Part shown: positions 11,301 to 23,676 of the stretch, one piece after another | Layout: the number at the start of each line of letters is the position of its first letter | Numbering within the stretch: the first letter of the stretch is position 1 | From: Euonymus europaeus | Lineage: Eukaryota; Streptophyta; Magnoliopsida; Celastrales; Celastraceae | Assembly: GCA_963580455.1 (NCBI GenBank) | Contig: OY756966.1 | Span: forward strand, 16,247,001-16,311,000 | Direction of reading: 5' to 3' | Length of the DNA: 64,000 nucleotides | Position numbers and translations under genes: made by a program | The notes under the pieces: model-generated | What the model was told of the DNA's origin: nothing | Databases searched by the model: none | The model's input: only the letters and a program-made list of their open reading frames with translations

Positions 11301-13088
11301 GTCAAATTTGACATAGAAGAATAATAAAAAGTCTATCCCGAGCAATTTTGATAGTTCGAAGTTGCTCAACTCTCTCTATGGAGGAGCTTTTAACGGTTTT
11401 GTCTATTTGTCTTAGAGAGTTGGTGTTTTGGCATGGAAATAATGTTGGAAGCTTATACTCGTTAAATTTGACATAGAAGAACAATTAAAAGTCTATCCCG
11501 AGCAATTTTGATAGTCTGAAGTTGCTCAACTCTTTCTATGGTGGAGCTTTTAACGATTTTATCTATTTGTCATAGAAAGTTGGTGTTTTGACATCGAAAT
11601 AATGTAGGAAGCTTATACACGTAAAATTTGACATAGAAGAACAATAAAAAGTCTATCCAGAGCAACTTTGATAGGCCGAAGTTGCTCAACTCTCTATATG
11701 GAGGAGCTTTTAACGGTTTTGTCGATTTGTCATAGAAAGTTGGTGTTTTGGCATCGAAATAATGTAGGAATCTTATACTCGTAAAATTTGACATAGAAGA
11801 ACAATAAAAAGTATATCCCGAGCAACTTTGATAGTCCGAAGTTGCTCAACTCTCTCTATGTAGGAGCTTTTAACGGTTTTCTCCATTTGTCATAGAAAGT
11901 TGGTGTTTTGGTATCGAAATAATGTAAGAAGCTTATACTCGTAAAATTTGACATAGAAGAACAATTAAAAGTCTATCCCGAGCAACTTTGATTGTCCGAA
12001 GTTGCTCAACTCTCTCTATGGAGGAGCTTTTAACGGTTTTGTCTATTTGTCATAGAAAGTTGGTGTTTTGGCATCGAAATAATGTAGGAAGCTTATACTC
12101 GTAAAATTTGACATAGAAGAACAATAAAAAGTATATCCCGAGCAACTTTGATAGTCCGAAGTTGCTCAACTCTCTCTATGGAGGAGCTTTTAACGGTTTT
12201 GTCTATTTGTCATTGAAAGTTGGTGTTTTTGCGTCGAAATAATGTAGGAAGCTTATTCTCATAAAATTTGACATAGAAGAACAATAAAAAGTCTATCCCG
12301 AGCAATTTGGATAGTCTGAAGTTGCTCAACTCTCTCTATGGAGGAGCTTTTAACGGTTTTATCTATTTGTCATAGAAACTTGGTGTTTTGGCATCGAAAT
12401 AATGTAGGAAGCTTATACTCTTAAAATTTGACATAGAAGAACAATTAAAAGTCAATCCCGAGCAACTTTGATAGTCCGAAGTTGCTCAACTCTCTCTATG
12501 GAGGAGGTTTTAACGATTTTTTCCATTTGTCATAGAAAGTTGGTGTTTTGGCATCGAAATAATATAGGAAGCTTATACTCGTAAAATTTGACATTGAAGA
12601 ACAATAAAAAGTCTATCCCGAGCAACTTTGATAGTCCGAAGTTGCTCAACTCTCTCTTTGGAGGAGCTTTTAACGGTTTTGTCCATTTGTCATAGAAAGT
12701 TGGTGTTTTGGCATCGAAATAATGTAGGAAGCTTATACTCGTAAAATTTGACATAGAAGAACAATAAAAAGTATATCCCGAGCAACTTTGATAGTCCGAA
12801 GTTGCTCAACTCTCTCTATGGAGGAGCTTTTAACGGTTTTGTCCATTTGTCATTGAAAGTTGGTGTTTTGGCATCGAAATAATGTAGGAAGCTTATTCTC
12901 ATAAAATTTGACATAGAAGAACAATAAAAAGTCTATCCCGAGCAATTTGGATAGTCTGAAGTTGCTCAACTCTCTCTATGGAGGAGCTTTTAACGGTTTT
13001 ATCTATTTGTCATAGAAACTTGGTGTTTTGGCATCGAAATAATGTAGGAAGCCTATACTCATAAAATTTGACATAGAAGAACAATAAA
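8130..13088. repeat. 4,959-bp tandem duplication, copy 1 (31 monomers, -1)
   Basis: This block recurs at an offset of 4,959 bp. Matching landmarks include gttgttcaac at 8482 and 13441, the 159-bp monomer near 8598 and 13557, the gaggttgctc variant near 9279 and 14238, and aatatagg within the monomer at 12479 and 17438. It encloses a 1,600-bp tandem duplication (9279-10878 and 10879-12478). The edges are approximate because all flanking sequence is the same satellite. Confidence 0.8.
9279..12478. repeat. 1,600-bp tandem duplication (10 monomers)
   Basis: Units 9279-10878 and 10879-12478 are exact multiples of the monomer. Shared rare variants include acatggaagaacaac, gtcttagagag with aatgttgg, gttttgacatcg with cttatacacg, ctttgataggccg, ctctatatgg and gttttggtatcg. 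The match starts near 9220 and breaks near 12420, where gtcaatccc replaces gtctatccc. Confidence 0.82.
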
Positions 13089-16000
13089 AAGTCTATCCCG
13101 AGCAACTTTGATTGTCCGAAGTTGCTCAACTCTTTCTATGGTGGAGCTTTTAACGATTTTATCTATTTGTCATAGAAAGTTGGTGTTTTGGCGTCGAAAT
13201 AATGTAGGAAGCTTATACTCGTAAAATTTGACATAGAAGAACAATAAAAAGTCTATCCCGAGCAACTTTGATAGTCCGAAGTTGCTCAACTCTCTCTATG
13301 GAGGAGCTTTTAACGGTTTTGTCCATTTGTCATAGAAAGTTGGTGTTTTGGCATCGAAATAATGTAGGAAGCTTATACTCGTTAAATTTGACATAGAAGA
13401 ACCATTAAAAGTCTATCCCGAGCTACTTTGATAGTTCGGAGTTGTTCAACTCTCTCTATGGAGGAGGTTTTAACGGTTTTGTCCATTTGTCATAGAAAGT
13501 TGATGTTTTGGCGTCGAAATAATGTAGGAAGCTTATACTCGTAAAGTTTGACATAGATAACAATTAAAAGTCTATCCCGAGCAACTTTGATTGTCCGAAG
13601 TTCCTCCACTCTCTCTATGGAGGAGCTTTTAACGGTTTTGTCAATTTGTCATAGAAAGTTGGTGTTTTGGCATCGAAATAATGTAGGAAGCTTATACTCG
13701 TAAAATTTGACATAGAAGAACAATAAAAAGTCTATCCCGAGCAATTTTGATAGTCCGAAGTTGCTCAACTCTTTCTATTGTGGAGCTTTTAACGATTTTA
13801 TCTATTTGTCATAGAAAGTTGGTGTTTTGGCGTCGAAATAATGTAGGAAGCTTATACTCGTAAAATTTGACATAGAAGAACAATAAAAAGTCTATCCCGA
13901 GCAACTTTGATAGTCCGAACTTGCTCTACTCTCTCTATGGAGGAGCTTTTAACGGTTTTGTCCATTTGTCATACAAAGTTGGTGTTTTGGCATCGAAATA
14001 ATGTAGGAAGCTTATACTCGTTAAATTTGACATAGAAGAACCATTAAAAGTCTATCCCGAGCTACTTTGATAGTTCGGAGTTGCTCAACTCTCTCTATGG
14101 AGGAGCTTTTAACGGTTTTGTCCATTTGTCATAGAAAGTTGGTGTTTTGTCATCGAAATAATCTAGGAAGCTTATACTCATAAAATTTGACATAGAAGAA
14201 CAATAAAAAGTCTATCCCGAGCAACTTTGATAGTCCGAGGTTGCTCAACTCTCTCTATGGAGGAGCTTTTAACGGTTTTGTCCATTTGTCATAGAAAGTT
14301 AGTGTTTTGGCATCGAAATAATGTAGAAAGCTTATACTTGTAAAAGTTGACATGGAAGAACAACAAAAAGTCTATCCCGAGCAACTTTGATAGTCCGAAG
14401 TTGCTCAACTCTCTCTATGGAGGAGCTTTTAACGGTTTTGTCCATTTGTCATAGAAAGTTAGTGTTTTGGCATCGAAATAATGTAGAAAGCTTATACTCG
14501 TAAAAGTTGACATAGAAGAACAACAAAAAGTCTATCCCGAGCAACTTTGATAGTCCGAAGTTGCTCAACTCTCTCTATGGAGGAGCTTTTAACGGTTTTG
14601 TCTATTTGTCATAAAAAGTTGGTGTTTTGGCATCGAAATAATGTAGGAAGCTTATACTCGTCAAATTTGACATAGAAGAATAATAAAAAGTCTATCCCGA
14701 GCAATTTTGATAGTTCGAAGTTGCTCAACTCTCTCTATGGAGGAGCTTTTAACCGTTTTGTCTATTTGTCTTAGAGAGTTGGTGTTTTGGCATGGAAATA
14801 ATGTTGGAAGCTTATACTCGTTAAATTTGACATAGAAGAACAATTAAAAGTCTATCCCGAGCAATTTTGATAGTCTGAAGTTGCTCAACTCTTTCTTTGG
14901 TGGAGCTTTTAACGATTTTATCTATTTGTCATAGAAAGTTGGTGTTTTGACATCGAAATAATGTAGGAAGCTTATACACGTAAAATTTGACATAGAAGAA
15001 CAATAAAAAGTCTATCCAGAGCAACTTTGATAGGCCGAAGTTGCTCAACTCTCTATATGGAGGAGCTTTTAACGGTTTTGTCCATTTGTCATAGAAAGTT
15101 GGTGTTTTGGCATCGAAATAATGTAGGAAGCTTATACTCGTAAAATTTGACATAGAAGAACAATAAAAAGTATATCCCGAGCAACTTTGATAGTCCGAAG
15201 TTGCTCAACTCTCTCTATGTAGGAGCTTTTAACGGTTTTCTCCATTTGTCATAGAAAGTTGGTGTTTTGGTATCGAAATAATGTAAGAAGCTTATACTCG
15301 TAAAATTTGACATAGAAGAACAATTAAAAGTCTATCCCGAGCAACTTTGATTGTCCGAAGTTGCTCAACTCTCTCTATGGAGGAGCTTTTAACGGTTTTG
15401 TCTATTTGTCATAGAAAGTTGGTGTTTTGGCATCGAAATAATGTAGGAAGCTTATACTCGTAAAATTTGACATAGAAGAACAATAAAAAGTATATCCCGA
15501 GCAACTTTGATAGTCCGAAGTTGCTCAACTCTCTCTATGGAGGAGCTTTTAACGGTTTTGTCTATTTGTCATTGAAAGTTGGTGTTTTGGCGTCGAAATA
15601 ATGTAGGAAGCTTATTCTCATAAAATTTGACATAGAAGAACAATAAAAAGTCTATCCCGAGCAATTTGGATAGTCTGAAGTTGCTCAACTCTCTCTATGG
15701 ATGAGCTTTTAACGGTTTTATCTATTTGTCATAGAAACTTGGTGTTTTGGCATCGAAATAATGTAGGAAGCTTATACTCTTAAAATTTGACATAGAAGAA
15801 CAATTAAAAGTCAATCCCGAGCAACTTTGATAGTCCGAAGTTGCTCAACTCTCTCTATGGAGGAGGTTTTAACGATTTTTTCCATTTGTCATAGAAAGTT
15901 AGTGTTTTGGCATCGAAATAATGTAGAAAGCTTATACTCGTAAAAGTTGACATAGAAGAACAACAAAAAGTCTATCCCGAGCAACTTTGATAGTCCGAAG

Positions 16001-17810
16001 TTGCTCAACTCTCTCTATGGAGGAGCTTTTAACGGTTTTGTCCATTTGTCATAGAAAGTTAGTGTTTTGGCATCGAAATAATGTAGAAAGCTTATACTCG
16101 TAAAAGTTGACATAGAAGAACAACAAAAAGTCTATCCCGAGCAACTTTGATTGTCCGAAGTTGCTCAACTCTCTCTATGGAGGAGCTTTTAACGGTTTTG
16201 TCTATTTGTCATAAAAAGTTGGTGTTTTGGCATCGAAATAATGTAGGAAGCTTATACTCGTCAAATTTGACATAGAAGAATAATAAAAAGTCTATCCCGA
16301 GCAATTTTGATAGTTCGAAGTTGCTCAACTCTCTCTATGGAGGAGCTTTTAACGGTTTTGTCTATTTGTCTTAGAGAGTTGGTGTTTTGGCATGGAAATA
16401 ATGTTGGAAGCTTATACTCGTTAAATTTGACATAGAAGAACAATTAAAAGTCTATCCCGAGCAATTTTGATAGTCTGAAGTTGCTCAACTCTTTCTTTGG
16501 TGGAGCTTTTAACGATTTTATCTATTTGTCATAGAAAGTTGGTGTTTTGACATCGAAATAATGTAGGAAGCTTATACACGTAAAATTTGACATAGAAGAA
16601 CAATAAAAAGTCTATCCAGAGCAACTTTGATAGGCCGAAGTTGCTCAACTCTCTATATGGAGGAGCTTTTAACGGTTTTGTCCATTTGTCATAGAAAGTT
16701 GGTGTTTTGGCATCGAAATAATGTAGGAAGCTTATACTCGTAAAATTTGACATAGAAGAACAATAAAAAGTATATCCCGAGCAACTTTGATAGTCCGAAG
16801 TTGCTCAACTCTCTCTATGTAGGAGCTTTTAACGGTTTTCTCCATTTGTCATAGAAAGTTGGTGTTTTGGTATCGAAATAATGTAAGAAGCTTATACTCG
16901 TAAAATTTGACATAGAAGAACAATTAAAAGTCTATCCCGAGCAACTTTGATTGTCCGAAGTTGCTCAACTCTCTCTATGGAGGAGCTTTTAACGGTTTTG
17001 TCTATTTGTCATAGAAAGTTGGTGTTTTGGCATCGAAATAATGTAGGAAGCTTATACTCGTAAAATTTGACATAGAAGAACAATAAAAAGTATATCCCGA
17101 GCAACTTTGATAGTCCGAAGTTGCTCAACTCTCTCTATGGAGGAGCTTTTAACGGTTTTGTCTATTTGTCATTGAAAGTTGGTGTTTTGGCGTCGAAATA
17201 ATGTAGGAAGCTTATTCTCATAAAATTTGACATAGAAGAACAATAAAAAGTCTATCCCGAGCAATTTGGATAGTCTGAAGTTGCTCAACTCTCTCTATGG
17301 AGGAGCTTTTAACGGTTTTATCTATTTGTCATAGAAACTTGGTGTTTTGGCATCGAAATAATGTAGGAAGCTTATACTCTTAAAATTTGACATAGAAGAA
17401 CAATTAAAAGTCAATCCCGAGCAACTTTGATAGTCCGAAGTTGCTCAACTCTCTCTATGGAGGAGGTTTTAACGATTTTTTCCATTTGTCATAGAAAGTT
17501 GGTGTTTTGGCATCGAAATAATATAGGAAGCTTATACTCGTAAAATTTGACATTGAAGAACAATAAAAAGTCTATCCCGAGCAACTTTGATAGTCCGAAG
17601 TTGCTCAACTCTCTCTTTGGAGGAGCTTTTAACGGTTTTGTCCATTTGTCATAGAAAGTTGGTGTTTTGGCATCGAAATAATGTAGGAAGCTTATACTCG
17701 TAAAATTTGACATAGAAGAACAATAAAAAGTATATCCCGAGCAACTTTGATAGTCCGAAGTTGCTCAACTCTCTCTATGGAGGAGCTTTTAACGGTTTTG
17801 TCCATTTGTC
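13089..17810. repeat. 4,959-bp tandem duplication, copy 2
   Basis: Second copy of 8130-13088, matching until about 17810. There it switches from the expected gtcattgaaa monomer to gtcttagagag. Its internal 1,600-bp duplication (for example gtcaaatttgacatagaagaa near 14660 and 16260) joins at a different place than in copy 1. Here the join lies inside a C-type monomer near 15890; in copy 1 it lies inside a B-type monomer near 10820. The two copies have therefore been altered since, or were joined independently. Confidence 0.78.
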
Positions 17811-17917
17811 TTAGAGAGTTGGTGTTTTGGCATGGAAATAATTTTGGAAGCTTATACTCGTTAAATTTGACATAGAAGAACAATTAAAAGTCTATCCCGA
17901 GCAATTTTGATAGTCTG

Positions 17918-20900
17918 AAGTTGCTCAACTCTTTCTATGGTGGAGCTTTTAACGATTTTATCTATTTGTCATAGAAAGTTGGTGTTTTGCCATCGAAATA
18001 ATGTAGGAAGCTTATACACGTAAAATTTGACATAGAAGAACAATAAAAAGTCTATCCAGAGCAACTTTGATAGGCCGAAGTTGCTCAACTCTCTATATGG
18101 AGGAGCTTTTAACGGTTTTGTCCATTTGTCATAGAAAGTTGGTGTTTTGGCATCGAAATAATGTAGGAAGCTTATACTCGTAAAATTTGACATAGAAGAA
18201 CAATTAAAAGTCTATCCCGAGCAATTTTGATAGTCCGAAGTTGCTCAACTCTCTCTATGTAGGAGCTTTTAACGGTTTTCTCCATTTGTCATAGAAAGTT
18301 GGTGTTTTGGTATCGAAATAATGTAAGAAGCTTATACTCGTAAAATTTGACATAGAAGAACAATTAAAAGTCTATCCCGAGCAACTTTGATTGTCCGAAG
18401 TTGCTCAACTCTCTCTATGGAGGAGCTTTTAACGGTTTTGTCTATTTGTCATAGAAAGTTGGTGTTTTGGCATCGAAATAATGTAGGAAGCTTATACTCG
18501 TAAAATTTGACATAGAAGAACAATAAAAAGTATATCCCGAGCAACTTTGATAGTCCGAAGTTGCTCAACTCTCTCTATGGAGGAGCTTTTAACGGTTTTG
18601 TCTATTTGTCATTGAAAGTTGGTGTTTTGGCGTCGAAATAATGTAGGAAGCTTATTCTCATAAAATTTGACATAGAAGAACAATAAAAAGTCTATCCCGA
18701 GCAATTTGGATAGTCTGAAGTTGCTCAACTCTCTCTATGGAGGAGCTTTTAACGGTTTTATCTATTCGTCATAGAAACTTGGTGTTTTGGCATCGAAATA
18801 ATGTAGGAAGCTTATACTCATAAAATTTGACATAGAAGAACAATTAAAAGTCAATCCCGAGCAACTTTGATAGTCCGAAGTTGCTCAACTCTCTCTATGG
18901 AGGAGGTTTTAACGATTTTTTCCATTTGTCATAGAAAGTTGGTGTTTTGGCATCGAAATAATGTAGGAAGCTTATACTCGTAAAATTTGACATTGAAGAG
19001 CAATAAAAAGTCTATCCCGAGCAACTTTGATAGTCCGAAGTTGCTCAACTCTCTCTTTGGAGGAGCTTTTAACGGTTTTGTCCATTTGTCATAGAAAGTT
19101 GGTGTTTTGGCATCGAAATAATGTAGGAAGCTTATACTCGTAAAATTTGACATAGAAGAACAATAAAAAGTATATCCCGAGCAACTTTGATAGTCCGAAG
19201 TTGCTCAACTCTCTCTATGGAGGAGCTTTTAACGGTTTTGTCCATTTGTCATTGAAAGTTGGTGTTTTGGCATCGAAATAATGTAGGAAGCTTATTCTCA
19301 TAAAATTTGACATAGAAGAACAATAAAAAGTCTATCCCGAGCAATTTGGATAGTCTGAAGTTGCTCAACTCTCTCTATGGAGGAGCTTTTAACGGTTTTA
19401 TCTATTTGTCATAGAAACTTGGTGTTTTGGCATCGAAATAATGTAGGAAGCTTATACTCATAAAATTTGACATAGAAGAACAATTAAAAGTCAATCCCGA
19501 GCAACTTTGATAGTCCGAAGTTGCTCAACTCTCTCTATGGAGGAGGTTTTAACAATTTTTTCCATTTGTCATAGAAATTTGGTGTTTTCGCATCGAAATA
19601 ATGTAGGAAGCTTATACTCGTTAAATTTGACATAGAAGAACCATTAAAAGTCTATCCCGAGCTACTTTGATAGTTCGGAGTTGCTCAACTCTCTCTATGG
19701 AGGAGCTTTTAACGGTTTTGTCCATTTGTCATAGAAACTTAGTATTTTGGCATCGAAATAATGTAGAAAGCTTATACTCGTAAAAGTTGACATAGAAGAA
19801 CAACAAAAAGTCTATCCCGAGCAACTTTGATAGTCTGAAGTTGCTCAACTCTCGCTATGGAGGAGCTTTTAATGGTTTTGTTTATTTGTCATAAAAAGTT
19901 GGTGTTTCGGCATCGAAATAATATAGGAAGCTTATACTCGTTAAATTTGACATAGAAGAACAACAAAAAGTCTATCCCGAGCAACTTTGATAGTCCGAAG
20001 TTGCTCAACTCTCTCTATGGAGGAGCTTTTAACGGTTTTGTCTATTTGTCATAAAAAGTTGGTGTTTTGGCATCGAAATAATGTAGGAAGCTTATACTCG
20101 TTAAATTTGACATAGAATAATAATAAAAAGTCTATCCCGAGCAATTTTGATAGTCCGAAGTTGCTCAACTCTTTCTATGGTGGAGCTTTTAACGATTTTA
20201 TCTATTTGTCTTAGAAAGTTGGTGTTTTGGCATGAAAATAATGTGGGAAGCTTATACTCGTTAAATTTGACATAGAAGAACAATTAAAAGTCTATCTCGA
20301 GCAACTTTGATAGTCCGAAGTTGCTCAACTCTCTCTATGGAGGAGCTTTTAACGGTTTTGTCCATTTGTCATAGAAAGTTGGTGTTTTGGCATCGAAATA
20401 ATGTGGGAAGCTTATACTCGTTAAATTTGACATAGAAGAACCATTAAAAGTCTATCCCGAGCTACTTTGATAGTTCGGAGTTGTTCAACTCTCTCTATGG
20501 AGGAGCTTTTAACGGTTTTGTCCATTTGTCATAGAAAGTTGGTGTTTTGGCGTCGAAATAATGTAGGAAGCCTATACTCATAAAATTTGACATAGAAGAA
20601 CAATAAAAAGTCTATCCCGAGCAATTTTGATAGTCCGTAGTTGCTCAACTCTCACTATGGAGGAGCTTTTAACGGTTTTGTCCATTTGCCATAGAAGGTT
20701 GGTGTTTTGGCATTGAAATAATGTAGAAAGCTTATACTCGTAAAATTTGACATAGAAGAACAATAAAAAGTCTATCCCGAGCAATTTTGATAGTTCGAAG
20801 TTGCTCAACTCTTTCTATGGTGGAGCTTTTAACGGTTTTATCTATTTGTCATAGAAAGTTGGTGTTTTGCCATCGAAATAATGTAGGAAGCTTATACACG

Positions 20901-23676
20901 TAAAATTTGACATAGAAGAACAATAAAAAGTCTATCCAGAGCAACTTTGATAGGCCGAAGTTGCTCAACTCTCTATATGGAGGAGCTTTTAACGGTTTTG
21001 TCCATTTGTCATAGAAAGTTGGTGTTTTGGCATCGAAATAATGTAGGAAGCTTATACTCGTAAAATTTGACATAGAAGAACAATTAAAAGTCTATCCCGA
21101 GCAATTTTGATAGTCCGAAGTTGCTCAACTCTCTCTATGTAGGAGCTTTTAACGGTTTTCTCCATTTGTCATAGAAAGTTGGTGTTTTGGTATCGAAATA
21201 ATGTAAGAAGCTTATACTCGTAAAATTTGACATAGAAGAACAATTAAAAGTCTATCCCGAGCAACTTTGATTGTCCGAAGTTGCTCAACTCTCTCTATGG
21301 AGGAGCTTTTAACGGTTTTGTCTATTTGTCATAGAAAGTTGGTGTTTTGGCATCGAAATAATGTAGGAAGCTTATACTCGTAAAATTTGACATAGAAGAA
21401 CAATAAAAAGTATATCCCGAGCAACTTTGATAGTCCGAAGTTGCTCAACTCTCTCTATGGAGGAGCTTTTAACGGTTTTGTCTATTTGTCATTGAAAGTT
21501 GGTGTTTTGGCGTCGAAATAATGTAGGAAGCTTATTCTCATAAAATTTGACATAGAAGAACAATAAAAAGTCTATCCCGAGCAATTTGGATAGTCTGAAG
21601 TTGCTCAACTCTCTCTATGGAGGAGCTTTTAACGGTTTTATCTATTCGTCATAGAAACTTGGTGTTTTGGCATCGAAATAATGTAGGAAGCTTATACTCA
21701 TAAAATTTGACATAGAAGAACAATTAAAAGTCAATCCCGAGCAACTTTGATAGTCCGAAGTTGCTCAACTCTCTCTATGGAGGAGGTTTTAACGATTTTT
21801 TCCATTTGTCATAGAAAGTTGGTGTTTTGGCATCGAAATAATGTAGGAAGCTTATACTCGTAAAATTTGACATTGAAGAGCAATAAAAAGTCTATCCCGA
21901 GCAACTTTGATAGTCCGAAGTTGCTCAACTCTCTCTTTGGAGGAGCTTTTAACGGTTTTGTCCATTTGTCATAGAAAGTTGGTGTTTTGGCATCGAAATA
22001 ATGTAGGAAGCTTATACTCGTAAAATTTGACATAGAAGAACAATAAAAAGTATATCCCGAGCAACTTTGATAGTCCGAAGTTGCTCAACTCTCTCTATGG
22101 AGGAGCTTTAACGGTTTTGTCCATTTGTCATTGAAAGTTGGTGTTTTGGCATCGAAATAATGTAGGAAGCTTATTCTCATAAAATTTGACATAGAAGAAC
22201 AATAAAAAGTCTATCCCGAGCAATTTGGATAGTCTGAAGTTGCTCAACTCTCTCTATGGAGGAGCTTTTAACGGTTTTATCTATTTGTCATAGAAACTTG
22301 GTGTTTTGGCATCGAAATAATGTAGGAAGCTTATACTCATAAAATTTGACATAGAAGAACAATTAAAAGTCAATCCCGAGCAACTTTGATAGTCCGAAGT
22401 TGCTCAACTCTCTCTATGGAGGAGGTTTTAACGATTTTTTCCATTTGTCATAGAAAGTTGGTGTTTTCGCATCGAAATAATGTAGGAAGCTTATACTCGT
22501 TAAATTTGACATAGAAGAACCATTAAAAGTCTATCCCGAGCTACTTTGATAGTTCGGAGTTGCTCAACTCTCTCTATGGAGGAGCTTTTAACGGTTTTGT
22601 CCATTTGTCATAGAAACTTAGTATTTTGGCATCGAAATAATGTAGAAAGCTTATACTCGTAAAAGTTGACATAGAAGAACAACAAAAAGTCTATCCCGAG
22701 CAACTTTGATAGTCTGAAGTTGCTCAACTCTCTCTATGGAGGAGCTTTTAATGGTTTTGTTTATTTGTCATAAAAAGTTGGTGTTTTGGCATCGAAATAA
22801 TGTAGGAAGCTTATACTCGTTAAATTTGACATAGAAGAACAACAAAAAGTCTATCCCGAGCAACTTTGATAGTCCGAAGTTGCTCAACTCTCTCTATGGA
22901 GGAGCTTTTAACGGTTTTGTCTATTTGTCATAAAAAGTTGGTGTTTTGGCATCGAAATAATGTAGGAAGCTTATACTCGTTAAATTTGACATAGAAGAAC
23001 AATAAAAAGTCCATCCCGAGCAATTTTGATTGTCCGAAGTTGCTCAACTCTTTCTATGGTGGAGCTTTTAACGATTTTATCTATTTGTCATAGAAAGTTG
23101 GTGTTTTGGCGTCGAAATAATGTAGGAAGCTTATACTCGTAAAATTTGACATGGAAGAACAATAAAAAGTCTATCCCGAGCAACTTTGATAGTCCGAAGT
23201 TGCTCAACTCTCTCTATGGAGGAGCTTTTAACGGTTTTGTCCATTTGTCATAGAAAGTTGGTGTTTTGGCATCGAAATAATGTAGGAAGCTTATACTCGT
23301 TAAATTTGACATAGAAGAACCATTAAAAGTCTATCCCGAGCTACTTTGATAGTTCGGAGTTGTTCAACTCTCTCTATGGAGGAGCTTTTAACGGTTTTGT
23401 CCATTTGTCATAGAAAGTTGGTGTTTTGGCATCGAAATAATGTAGGAAGCTTATACTCATAAAATTTGACATAGAAGGACAATAAAAAGGCTATCCCGAG
23501 CAATTTTGATAGTCCGAAGTTGCTCAACTCTCACTATGGAGGAGCTTTTAACGGTTTTGTCCATTTGCCATAGAAAGTTGGTGTTTTGGCATCGAAATAA
23601 TGTAGGAAGCTTATACTCGTAAAATTTGACATAGAAGAACAATAAAAAGTCTATCCCGAGCAACTTTGATAGTCCG
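17918..23676. repeat. 2,880-bp tandem duplication (18 monomers)
   Basis: Copy 1 is 17918-20797 and copy 2 is 20798-23676. Diagnostic shared variants are gttttgccatcg with cttatacacg near 17990 and 20870, ctattcgtc near 18762 and 21642, gaagagcaataaaaag near 18997 and 21877, gttgttcaac near 20481 and 23360, and ctctcactatgg with ccatttgcc near 20650 and 23530. Copy 2 is one base shorter because of a T deletion in the gagctttta run near 22107. Confidence 0.82.
22101..22110. other. Private 1-bp deletion in monomer (gagcttta)
   Basis: One T is lost from the gagctttta run, so all downstream monomers shift phase by one base. The partner copy 2,880 bp upstream is intact. The other isolated 1-bp deletions are near 26807 and 53998 (aagcttatac to aagttatac, losing the HindIII site) and near 62994 (atcccgag to atccgag). 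Confidence 0.8.
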
